A DNA stretch of 64,000 nucleotides, taken from the NCBI RefSeq assembly GCF_015706575.1, contig NW_024037048.1, forward strand, positions 11,983,512-12,047,511, read 5' to 3'. The stretch's first letter is position 1, and every line of letters starts with the position of its first letter. Below, piece by piece: positions 42,701 to 54,400 of the stretch. The position numbers were made by a program, and so were the translations under genes. Source of the DNA: Patiria miniata (taxonomy: Eukaryota; Echinodermata; Asteroidea; Valvatida; Asterinidae). A model generated the notes under the pieces. The model ran no database searches. It was not told the origin of the DNA and saw nothing but the letters and a program-made list of their open reading frames with translations.

Positions 42701-42950
42701 GAGCATAAAGTACTGTGAACTTGCCAATGGCTCAGGATCAGTTGGACGTCCCAAACTCAGGTTTAAAGACACTTGCAAAAGTGCACTCAAATGTGGGAGG
42801 GTACTTGACGAATGGAGTACTACTGTAGGTAATCGTCCAAAATGGAGAAAAGTTGTAAATATGTCAACGTATAAACGACAAAACACTTCAGCAAAACAAG
42901 AAGAAAAGAGCCAGAAGGCACATGAAGAAAAAATCCAATAAGTTGACACC
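39785..42950 (+). mobile_element. Decayed RTE-like non-LTR retrotransposon (LINE), split by a hAT-type element
   Basis: Plus-strand reading, with several frameshifts and stops, gives reverse-transcriptase blocks: SPCPDGVIPEVL (39940s), ITILFKKGDRSQ (40070s), YIAFVDFTIAFDSVNWELLF (40310s), SGVKQGCKLAPTLFGIY (40485s) and YADDIAI (40687-40707). After the inserted element come FKYLGSQVS, LLYGSETWTL and the C-terminal GRPKLRFKDTCK block to 42940. No intact ORF; the 5' endonuclease part is not recognisable. It is a dead, truncated copy. Confidence 0.85.
40796..42227. mobile_element. Non-autonomous hAT-type DNA transposon with GGTCTC subterminal arrays
   Basis: 1,432 bp. Both ends start CAGTGTTGTAG in inverted orientation and are followed by CGAGACCGG. 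The flanks carry an exact 8-bp target duplication AAAATTAA (40788-40795 and 42228-42235). Each end has a long run of GGTCTC hexamers (about 40806-40950 and 42077-42215). No transposase is visible. 8-bp duplications, CAGTG ends and repeated subterminal hexamers are hAT features. Removing it restores the LINE frame at KKMGCKI/NTAKTE. Confidence 0.88.
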
Positions 42951-45119
42951 CGTTTCGGGCAGATAACTTTCAGGATTTATTTCCCTTATAATGATCCAAG
43001 TATGTGGTAAAAATCGTTGTGATATGTTCATTACTTTTCCGTTGAAACTGGAAAAATAGGCCTGGCTATAAACGTGCATAAACTGGCGTTTGCAATATCT
43101 GTCAATCTTTTCAAGCCTCATGAATATTTTATAAGGTTCCTATCCATTATGGTATGCAGTAAAAAGTTGGAGAAAAGGCTCCTTCACGAGTTATTAATTG
43201 ATAACCCGTTGCCGTATTATAAAAACATGGTATTGACCAGCCTAGTCTACAAAATGACGTCACAATTGTAAACTTAACTATGATTGGCTGGCGCGCGGAT
43301 CACATAAAACTGACATGCTATGATATATCAGACGACTGTTCGTCATGTGGCTCTGCTGATACTCAGACCCCCCCCCCCCTCCCCGCGGCATTTTGCCCTT
43401 TTTTATAGAATTTGGAAGAGCCATCACCTCATAACCGCTACTTTATATAGTAGTAATAACGTCCGCTACGGGCGACGCTCGATATTGTGCGATAGCGTCC
43501 AAAACTCATTTGAACATCGCCCGAAATAGTCAAATGGTTTTCAGCCCCCTTCCCCACGTGACCTGAAAAAAAACGTCCTTCGGGACAATTGGCCATGATG
43601 CCCTCTGGACCAAAAACCTGTGTATACGCTACATAGAAAATATTAAGTCCATTGACCAACGAAAGTTAGTCAGGCACACTGCATGTCTGATTTGTCTAAT
43701 TAACAATTTTTCATACATGTAATATTTACGAATTGAAATTAGTCATGAAAAAGTGTCTTCATTTGCCTAACTTCTCAAGTAATTGGTATTACAAGATAAT
43801 TAATTAGTAATGCAAAAAATATATGCAAGAATATTACTAGTAATGCACACACACAAAAGTAGTCATCCTAACCCTTTTAATTTGTCATGTGACAATGTTG
43901 ATGTGTCACGCTATCAGATAATGTTTTCCCACTTGAAACAACTTAGTCTGAAAACAAGTTTTTAATTGACATGTTCACTATTTTCCGTGAGTCAGGTTGA
44001 ACAAAATAATGTTACAACGCTTGAGACCTTTTCGAGACCTTATAGAGACCCATTGACAAAATGAAATTATTAACTCAACAAACGTCCAAAATAAGGAAAA
44101 AAACGTTACGTCAAAAGTGAAAAGTTCAGCGAAGTTGTAACTTGTATAGCTTGTTATTACATATACATTAAAAGGCCACTGAAACGAAATATACCATTAT
44201 CATGTTGCAGCCATCATGTCTGGTTCCTTTTTGCACAAAAAGCATTATCATTGAGTACTGTTATTGGATACAGGGACCATAACTAAAGTGGTGGCAGCAT
44301 GATAAAGGTCTTTATTGGTAGTTCGTGATCATTATAATAACATTTACTTCGGGAGCCAAAGGCGATGTTCGTTACGGCCAAACATTTAATGTTCGTAATC
44401 GCGGTGTTTCACTGTATATAGGCCTAATAACAAACCACACGACTAAATTCGTTCGAATTAGGGTTTTGTAGTTCTTCGTTATGGCCAAACAGCTCCAGCG
44501 AATTTAAAGAAAACCCGGTTTTTTTTACACCAGAGGGGCGCATAGCATGCCCCCGATGCTAAACAGAGGGGGCGCATAGTTCGTCCAGCAATTAAATTCA
44601 TTGGTAATTCATTCGTAATGCATTCATTCGTAATGCATATGGACCGTAATTGGTCATGTAAAGTTACTTGCATAGCTAATTATTTTCCTACTGATTGACG
44701 ACCTTCCCGAAGTTTGACTAAATACCATTTTTAGTGTAGTGATCTCGCGTTGGCGATCCAACCTCACCTTCCCCATAGTCTCCATAATTATAATGTCTCC
44801 ATAATTATAACTTTTCCATATTCATACACGCCACATTCACAAAAGAATACACACAAGATTACTCTATATCTTAACTCGTATAGCATGCTGATAAATGGTA
44901 TTCACTAAGCACTAAAATTCACTAAAATTAACTTCTCTGGTAGCTTTCTAAGTTGTCAAGGCCTACACTGAAAGTTTAGCAATCCAATATTCATTTTGAT
45001 AACATTTTGTAACCAAGAATTAAAGGAAACTATTGTCGTATCCGAATTGGAGCATTTTCCAGTTTCTCAACAGCTAAACCCAGTCACAGCAAGATTTCCT
45101 CGACAAAAATCTACGACCA
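42951..45119. other. Gene-free stretch between LINE and GPCR
   Basis: No supportable gene. Contains a poly-C run near 43370-43385 and AT-rich sequence. The 3' UTR of the GPCR is expected at its right end. Confidence 0.5.
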
Positions 45120-46157
45120 TTAGTTCACCTCCGCACTGGTATTGCCCCTACAATTCATGGACTCTAAACAGTACGAAGGGTCAGGTATCTCCGAGTAGCG
45201 GCATCGGACTATCTTGGAAAGAACCATCTTGAAATGAGGATGACCTACTGCGTAGATGATGGGATTCACGCAGCTGTTTAGAATGACGATGGTTAAACCA
45301 TAGACGGCGAAAAGGTGGGTGGTCGACATGAACAGCGAGATGAAAAAGGGAGACACCAGCAACGTAAAGGTACAAAAGACAATAAACAAGTTCTTGGTGA
45401 TGGCCTGCTCCTGGTCTGGTGGACTTCTCATCTCAGATACGTCACGGATGGTAATCTCTAAGGAGGAGATCTCTCTTGTGGTCATTTCCATTGCGTCCGA
45501 AGGTTGGTCATCGACCGTTGCCAGACGTCTCTTCTGTAGGATGTAGAGAGCCATATATGATATTACGACTATAGTCAATGGCACAATGAACGAGCAAACG
45601 AACTGGATGATGCTATACTCAGTACCATTGGTGTGATCGTCCTTATCTGTGCAGGATTTGTGAAGGTCATCATAGCCAAGTTCGCCAACTCCAAAAATCA
45701 AGGGCAGGAAGGTGACGGTGCACGGCACTGCCCAAGTTGCAGCCACCATGGCGATGACTCTGCCCGGGGAATATAACCTTTTATATGTTTCATCAGTCAC
45801 GGTGATTGCAAAGCGATTGAACGCTATAGCGGCCAGTGAGTACAGGCGAGTACCAAGACCAGTATGGAACTGCACGGCGGCGATAATGCAAGGGGTTTCG
45901 GAAATGGGCCAGCCATCCTGACTGACCGTAGCCACAACCATCCATGGGTATGACAGACACGTCCATAGGTCGGCCACACAAAGGTTGACCACGAAGACAT
46001 TGGTCACTGTGCGAAGCTTCCGAGAGAGAATGACAGACCAGATAACGAGCAGGTTGTCAACGAAACCCAAAATAGTCAAGAAGACCCAGACACAAGCTGA
46101 ACCAACGCCAGCCTGGTAGGTGTAAACCCCATCCATGGTTTCTTGTTCCTCGGTCAT
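45120..46157 (-). CDS. Class A (rhodopsin-like) G-protein-coupled receptor, intronless, melatonin/moody-like
   Basis: 345 aa from ATG at 46157 to stop at 45120; a second Met at residue 8 is an alternative start. Seven hydrophobic segments lie near residues 18-42, 52-75, 88-110, 133-156, 182-207, 256-279 and 282-304. Class A marks: LCVAD in TM2, Cys90 in TM3 and Cys169 in loop 2 (disulfide), NPIIY at 298-302 in TM7, and a C-terminal Cys319 for palmitoylation. The TM3 DRY motif is NRF (114-116) and TM6 has LVSP in place of CWxP. NRY-type motifs occur in melatonin and moody/Tre1 receptors, but the ligand cannot be told. No introns are needed, which suggests origin by retroposition or membership of an intronless expansion. 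Confidence 0.93.
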   Translation of the reverse strand: MTEEQETMDGVYTYQAGVGSACVWVFLTILGFVDNLLVIWSVILSRKLRTVTNVFVVNLCVADLWTCLSYPWMVVATVSQDGWPISETPCIIAAVQFHTGLGTRLYSLAAIAFNRFAITVTDETYKRLYSPGRVIAMVAATWAVPCTVTFLPLIFGVGELGYDDLHKSCTDKDDHTNGTEYSIIQFVCSFIVPLTIVVISYMALYILQKRRLATVDDQPSDAMEMTTREISSLEITIRDVSEMRSPPDQEQAITKNLFIVFCTFTLLVSPFFISLFMSTTHLFAVYGLTIVILNSCVNPIIYAVGHPHFKMVLSKIVRCRYSEIPDPSYCLESMNCRGNTSAEVN

Positions 46158-48365
46158 GGTTTAAGCTGACACGATGTTGGTTTACTTTATGCTTTACAAA
46201 GTTATAGTTGGTTTATATGGCGTGCATCTAGCGACAATCAATTCAGAGACTAAAAATGACAATCTACATAGAGATGCAGTGCCTCATCACACCTCTTTTT
46301 TTCCCCTTTCACCTATAGTGATACATAATTTGTTTGGTTGCTGCATCTGATGTCACGACGCTTCCGTTGCCTGTGTTAATTTCCTGGAGAGCGGATCATG
46401 TAATATATTAATTGTACCAAGCGGAAACCTAAATTTAGAGTGTATTGCAGTTCCTCGTTTGGACACTTTTGATACGCATTACTTACAACATGTTCGTGTT
46501 CTTTTACAAAACAACCTGTTCTCCAACTTCTGTGGCTTAATTTTCCCCAGTAAAATTGGCGCAAATAACTTTGAACTTTTCGCAAAATCAACAAAATGTA
46601 GAACAAAGCATGCATAATTAATAGGTCGTGTCGTCAATTTGTGTGCTAAGATCACTGGGCCCATTATATTCAGACACATTTTCTAAATGTGCCCGATTAA
46701 AATAACCACACAAAATAATCTGTCATTCGTCAATATTCATTCAAGATGCACGTATGTTTGAAACTGTGACATATTTTAATATTCATTTTTACAATTAATT
46801 TAAATTCAATGATTCCAGATGTATGAAAATGAAGAAAGTAGAAAAAGCTGACAAAATATTTACCTTCAATTTACAGGGTGCATAAAAAAAAAATCCAAAA
46901 ACCGTATGGGCTAATATGTAAAAGTTATGAACTTGAAAAATGTCAAAGTGGCTCCATCTTAAAGGGCAGTTCCTTAGCCTTCAGTTGATATCTTATTTGC
47001 ATCTCTTCGGTCACGGATGACCGAGCACCATTGATTTCAAAACAGAGGACCACACCCCTCTTTGCCAAATTTGCTGAACAAGTTGGGAGTTATAAGCTGT
47101 CCGAAGAATGCGCTGTCGCTGTAAAAATGCGTTAAAATGGGTATGTTGGAGATGTTGTTGCTTAACATGGTACATCATGTTGTCCATAAATAATTCATCA
47201 TTCCAAAGATTTTGTTTTTCATCACAAACTTGCAATCCAATTTCAAAAATCAATGCCAAGTAAGGCAGACGCCCAAGATGTGTTTTGAGTACCATTTTAC
47301 ATTAGGACAACTTAATTCAGCACTGAATCGGGCAAACTGGGGAAAAAAAGTAGGTGTTTGGCATGTGATGATAAACCAAATCTATGGAATGATCAATCCT
47401 TCATGGACACCATTATTATGTACCAACATCAACATCACTATAACATAACACCCCCTTTTCTGCGCACTTTGAAACGGGTTTCTTGGTCTTTTTTTTAAAT
47501 CAATAGTGCTCAGCCATCCATGACTGAAGAGATGCAAATAAGATACCAATGACAAGTTAACAACCTACCTTTTAGATGGAGCCACGTTCATAACTTTTTT
47601 TACATACACCCTGTATGAACAAAAGGCACTGCAACCAAGATATATTGAAAAAAAAAATATCAGTGCAAACAAACTATTTTTTTTACAGATTTGAACATTT
47701 TCCCCAAGGTACTGTACTGCATTCAACAAATATTTTTTTCTATTTTTCTTACAGGAAACAGAGTACATACATTTCCCATTATTGTTGGTTTTCATCGAAA
47801 ATACACAAAAAGTAATTGGAAAAATTGAATGGTAATGCAAATATGAAGTATATATGGACTGACTTGAATTACAAATGTAATGCTCTTTCGCTGAAAGATT
47901 TTTTTTCTAGAAACTTTGGTAGTACTGTGTTATTTGATACACATACGCAGAACAATTCCAATGTAAACAGGAAACCTAACAACCAGTTATTTTGAAATGA
48001 GGAACCTGTACAAGAAAATAATGTCAAAGGCTAATAAACCTAATCATCTGCTCACCAAACATGAATCAGTGCAACACAATGCATGGAATTTGTCACATTT
48101 CACAATAATGTGAGAGATAGTGCTGTTGAGGTCATGTCTTTTATACGTGACCTATAACCAACAATGCCGAGCTGGCTCACATGTTCGCAAAACATTTTTT
48201 GATTTTGTAATTTATGTTCGCATTTTTGTGATTTGGTCACAATACCAATCATCAAACCCAGGTATTACTTCTAAGAAACAAATGTAAAATATTAAGAATG
48301 GAATGTACTTAATTACAGAAAATGTGTGGTTTCAATCAACAGGTTTTACAATGCAGGTCATCCGT
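46158..48365. other. Stretch between hexosaminidase and GPCR
   Basis: Holds the GPCR upstream region, the TA-flanked transposon (46874-47613) and the presumed hexosaminidase 3' UTR. No further gene seen. Confidence 0.5.
46874..47613. mobile_element. TA-flanked DNA transposon with >100-bp inverted ends
   Basis: Ends CAGGGTGCATAAAA and its inverse CATACACCCTG are flanked by TA on both sides (46872-46873, 47614-47615). The inverted similarity continues past 100 bp (GTGGCTCCATCT, ATCTTATTTGCATCTCTTC). The TA duplication suggests the Tc1/mariner superfamily. A minus-strand open frame (47295-47011) matches nothing I recognise. Confidence 0.75.
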
Positions 48366-48429
48366 TCAATTGCTTCCTGGAAACTCACAGAATCCCGGCC
48401 CAGTCACTGGCTCAGCTTTCAAACCACGC
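48366..48429 (-). CDS. Hexosaminidase last coding exon
   Basis: 64 nt, phase 2 in. Codes [20 protein letters not shown] then TGA at 48368-48366. The RRG(I/V)xAxPL...G(F/Y)C tail with its terminal Cys is typical of HEXA/HEXB. Confidence 0.9.
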
Positions 48430-51400
48430 CTGAAATTGACACATAGGTGTAATTAACATACATATATACATTGTTTTCTTGGATGTTCTCCAAAAAGTTT
48501 TACCTACATTGTTTGCACATTATTCTTTTGTTTTTGTTTTACATATTTTAAGTGTTTTTTAGTGACATTTTAGTGTTTGTAAATGGACGCTATGCATTAA
48601 ACATTGTGCCATTTGCATTGCATTCTGGGCATGGATCTAACCATCCAAATATATGCAAGTACCTATGGGGCAAAGAACCAGGTCATTTTTTCCCGGTATT
48701 TTTTCCCTCAATAAATTTTTTAAACTCAAGCGATGCACAGCGACAGTAAATATATTTTGAAAATAAATTAACACTTATAAATTTATCTGAAAACTACTGT
48801 GTATCAGATAAAGATGGAGTGTTGGTGATGAGTAACAACGTTAGATGAGTACAGTGGTGAGAACAGTACAAGCCAGGAGTGTATCAACAGAAAGAGTACA
48901 GATTGCATCAATTGTAGACATCTATGAGGTATTACATGGTTTTGTTCCACACTGATGCACGAGTAGAGCTCTGAAATAATGGCTGCTAAATGACATGGTC
49001 TATGCAGGGTCATAACTAAGGATTTAAAATAACATCAATTCTAATGAGTGCCATGGCCTCGTGATCTGGGGCATTGAAATCATGGTCTGTGGGTAATTCT
49101 GCAGGTTGTGGGTTCGATTCCTGCCAGGAGTTGTGGTATGTGTGTCGTTGGGCACTTTGTCACTCACATTGCTTCTCCCAACCCAGGGGTAAATGGTACC
49201 TGTGAGGGCCATTGAGCTGTATACTCCCCAGGGAGCTGAGATCAGGGGTAGTGATAATGTAACGTGCTTTGATCTTAGTTAAAAGCGCTATCTAAGAACC
49301 CGTTATTGTTATTATTATATAGACTCTCAACCTTCACTCGTTTTTTTTTTTAATGTAATATGACCATGTAACTCTGTTCAAACCCTTCCTATGCATATTG
49401 GTACTCTGAAACTGGTATTTTAATCAAACTAACGAAAATTGTGATCTTTTGGAGGTCTCAACTGGATTCAAAACTGTGGTAAACAAATGGGTGAATATAT
49501 CACATTCATGGTTTGTTTATTTATTAAATATCTATATATATAAGAGAGAGTTTAACTCGGCCTCCCAGACGATGTTTGCACCATTTTATTTATTTTACTT
49601 CTTGTTACATTTTTTTTTTTTATGTTTATTTTTTCTCTGGACCTCACATCACTTTCCACAGGCCGTCGACACCCCAAGGTCTACCTTGTGTCATGCACTG
49701 TGTTCACCAGTACCATCATTTAAGTTAGTTGAGTACCTTAATATAGTAATAAATTTCACCAAAATGTTTTATTTAGTATAAATGTGATTTGTTTTTATAA
49801 ATTTAGATTTACCGGATTTAACTAAATATCTTGCTTATTTTCTATTTTTTCCAATTTTCACTTTCAGTTGTGTGCTACGATTTATTTTTGGTTGAGGTTC
49901 AGTTCATTCCCTATACTTTCTTGTAACTGTATCTCTTTCACATGGTCCTGATAGTGGTGTACCCTCTGACACTGTGGATATTATAATGTACTTCACCTGA
50001 CCATACGGCACCTCTGCTCAGCTAGTCTTGATGCTGCCTCATTTACATCACGTACATTCTCTGCACTCCATAATCTCTCAGCAACTGCACAGCCTCGTGG
50101 CCTAAGGAACAAATTATAACATAAACTGAAATTTAGTCAAAATACATAACAAAAATAAAGTAAATTTCAGTACAATAAAGTTTCTTTGTGTAAAGGAGAG
50201 ACGCCATTTTTAGTACAACTTCGATTTGGTGGGGTTTGTTTCCTGATGAGGGATAGTTTCTCCCAAAATATCGGCAACTTATTCCCAGGAAAAGAATATT
50301 TGTTGCACACAGGTTTTTTTTTTAAATGGCCAAATATGCCCAGTGTAGAGTTTGTAGAGGACTATAGTCTATGGCAGTCTGTAAATAGAACGTACCTAGC
50401 CTGGGAATATGAGGATTAATTGTGGCAACATACCTGTATTTTGCTAAAGTGCCTTCCTTACAGACCTACATGTAAGTCAGGATTATTGGAGTAACTTCAA
50501 CACGGTCAATTACAATCCACAAGCTGACGGGGCCAAGGTTTCATGTTTGATGATTGAATTCTTAACCACAATGGGTATAAATCATGGCAAAATAGTGTTT
50601 TCCTCTCTTCAGTGAAGACGCACCACCATACATGGTAGTATTATCAGTATTATTACCAACTCCTCTGGATCACATTGGTGGCATCCACATATTCCCCCCA
50701 CATGCAGGCTTCTCCTCCAAACACCAATGCCTTCTGGGCAGCAGTTCCTATCATCATTAAGAAAAATACAAATCTTGATGTATATATGAAGTATGAATTT
50801 GTACAACATACACATTGATAACGAGGATATGTGACGTGTCCTGTTCAGGCAGCTGGTAGAAAATTGTTTTAAGTATAGATCTTTCCTTTTCATTTGAATT
50901 TTGAGATGTCACATTCGTTAAAAAAGAAAACAAATTACGTAACTGATAAACCTATCTAGCATGACAAATTTACAAAGTTCTGCCCAGAAGTGTCTGCTTT
51001 TCAAAGAACACGTCAGATATAGATTGTACAAGACAACAACAAAAACAAGATGAAATTTTCATAAATGTGTACACAGCAAAACACAATCATGATCCGGTGG
51101 ATTGTCAAGCAAGCATGATAGCATCCCAAACCATGTTAGCAGGATATTAAGTTGAAGAGGCAAAAACACTTTTTTTTTCACACAGAGCAACATGGTAAGA
51201 AAAGTAGCCCTCAAATCATTTGAAATCAAATGAAGAGTGTTTTTCTCTCTGCTCTTGAAAGAATTTCAATCCCTTTTGGCAAAAGGTGAATGGTTTGGCT
51301 GGAATGACGATTAATCATGAGTTGTGCTGAGGTTATATAGGCTGTTAGATCCACTACCACAATCTGTGATAGTGACACTCATGCTGAGCAATTCATTTTA

Positions 51401-54400
51401 GACTCGCAACGTAAAGTGGGACATATAAGAAATCTGATGTGTGTGGAAGTAGTTTCAAATTACAGCCCTGTGTAATCTTTTTATTTAGTAAATTTTTGCT
51501 ATAGTTTTTATATTGGAATTGGTTGACAACAAAAACTGTCTGAGTAAACTACTAAGGCTTTCATGAGCTCTGTGTGGCGGGATAAAAGGAAATGCGTCGT
51601 GAAATGCGTTGTTCATGGGTTTGATCATGAAATACAACCAGCAGCCACATGAAGAAATATGTGAGAGTGAAATCTGGCACTCATAGTTTAATCTGATGAG
51701 CTCTATGTCTGTGTTCAAATGGTAAAGTTGATCTGAGATGTTTCCGATATAAAAACATGCATCTAACAGGGTAATTGATAAGGTTTACTAATTTTTTAAA
51801 GAGATAAAATGTATTAAGAAGGATACGGTTCAATCCTTTCTTGAATTAGGACCCTGCTGAAATTGAAATTGAAACTGAAAAAGCCAAAATAAATAAATGA
51901 AATATTTCTTTCTTTGTAGATTTATGAAGGTGGTCTTATGCAGGAATAGTGCTGTGTGGCTTACTCATGAAAACAAAGAAGAAATGTTGCATACATGCAT
52001 ACTCATTCTAACTCGCATGTGGCAGGATCTTTAACCAACTTTTAACTAAAGCAAGCAATGTCGTGTATTACCGGTAAGACATGTGCACCTCAGGGAAATG
52101 ATGGTAATTAATGGTGCACACTTGCGTGTCAAGAATAATGTTTGAATTGTTACTACAATAATGGTTATGAATGTACTAGCATGATAATTATCAGAAACCA
52201 TAATTATATTGCTACAGCTGGATGGGATAATTCTAACGAAGACTGTTTTGCAAATGACTATGTGACGTTGGCACATGAGATCAACGTGATGGACCAATAT
52301 GCTGCCTTTGCAGTTGAGTGATCTTGTGGGTTTGCAATTGTGTGATTACCATTAAACAGTAAGGGTTGGACAGAGTACAGAGTCTTCCAGTCCTGCCCAT
52401 AGGGACTACCAGCATAGTTCAGATACCAGGGGGTTGACAACAGTGTTCGATACCCAAGTTGAGTGACTTTAGCTAGCTCTTGTTGCCATGAGCCTTTCCA
52501 CACATGAACTACTGCATCAGAGACAACCTTGGGAATAAAGACATGAAGTGGTCTAGTGGACTAAGTTCTGACAATGTAGTCCACTCAATAATTACAAAAC
52601 TAATTGGTAGTCATTGCTACAAACTGACTGTTACATTTGGTTAATGTGAAAGTAAGCAAGCAATTCTTCACAACACTTAACAATGAAATTTAGCTTCACT
52701 TTAAATTTGTAACAAAATCATCGTACGTTAACAAGTTAATTGCAGAATTGACAAGGGAAGTTGGAAAGGAGGGAGGCTACAAAATATTGCTAATTCCAAT
52801 TCATTTTCATGTCATACTTTCCTGTGTTGCATATCCCCAAAGTAAAACATACTTTGTTATTTTCTGGTTTAGTGTAGTTTGTGGAACTTTGTGCCAGTGC
52901 ACGCATGGTACAAGCAATTTATGTTTGGACAACACATCAGCATTAATTCACTGAAACAGGAAAAGGCAATTCCATTTTCTTGGTAAAAACAAACGGCATC
53001 CAGTCAAATTTAATAAAAGACATGCAAAGAGAATCACAGATGGTGGGATACCGGAGTACATTTACAGAACAAACAATGAAAAAGGGAATGAAAAATATAA
53101 AAAAAACATGCATTGGGAATGGCTGTAAATGCATTTACTTCATGCACACATGTATACACTGCAAGCACTGAAATGAGGGATTCTACAGTCATCCGTGCAG
53201 AATTTTGTAAACACATCAAACATTTAATTTAAACTGCAAGCATGTAAACAACAGCATTTTTGCCAAGTAAATACCCAGAACTTTACAAAGACACTTAAGT
53301 TTTGGCAAATATCAAGTCATTGCAACGTAAACTTTAAACAAAATGTTGTAAAGGACCCCTTCATAAGTTTTGAAGTATTCACTTGTATTTCCTAAACACA
53401 ACCTGTCTCTGTGAGGATTTTTAGTGGAGGGTAGGGGTGTTTTGTGAAACAACTTGAAAACACAGCATTGGAAAACATAGCAATCACAATTGAATTTATA
53501 TTATTTTGTGTAGTGATGTGAAAAGTGATGTGAAAAGTAATTATAAATAGATATATGCAAGGCAAGTGAACAGTGCGCACAAGAACAGATATGCACGTGA
53601 ACAGCTACGTTACATAGGTGCATGTGCGTGCACGCGTGAGTACACTAAAATACTTAGATAATAATGTTTTGGAAAAGAAATTTGTTTTTGCGTGATTAAA
53701 AAGAATTTTGGAAGGAGCTGGTTTTTGGCGATGGAAGAGAGAAGATGTACATTGTAATTGTGGCACAGTTGTAATAAAGTCGGAAGACATTTTGTAACAT
53801 TACACAACAGAAGTATCCTAACTGTTTTTGGTACAAGACTGAAATCCCCTCCTACACTTCACGCGAGGTTTTCCCGGGATCCGTTCCTGAAGCTGACAGC
53901 TTTACATTTGTTTCTTAACTTCAGTTAAATTTTTATCCTGAAGCTATTTTTCATTTTATTAAAAAGAGACACATTTCTAAAAATGTAGTGCTCATGATCT
54001 TCAAGTTTTATTGTTTCCTCAGAAATTAATGAAATGAGAGGCAGCAAATGAACAGGTTAAGATTAACATACATGTAACAACAAAATTATTTGACTTGCAC
54101 ATACATGTATTTTTTGCGATTGTCAACCTGAAACTTGTAGTTTAATCAGACAGAATGGCATACATTACCAGAACTGATTCAAGCTTTTGTACCTTGTAGC
54201 TTCGGCTTTGTACCCAGCTAAATCTTGGGTCTGTGCACTCTGTGGTGCCAGTGGTAAAATGTATTTTGATCACTCAGTAGCAAAGATCCTATAGCGCCGA
54301 TCCTATAGCGCCGCAAGAGGCGCTATAGATCTTAGGGAGTGTGTCCCATGTGGGAATTGATGTGACCGGTTTGCAAAATCATCGGTAGCCGGCACAGTTA

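Noticed and set aside
47011..47295. 94-aa minus-strand frame as a host gene or transposase
   Set aside because: It lies wholly inside a TA-flanked inverted-end element, has no recognisable catalytic motif and no neighbouring exons.
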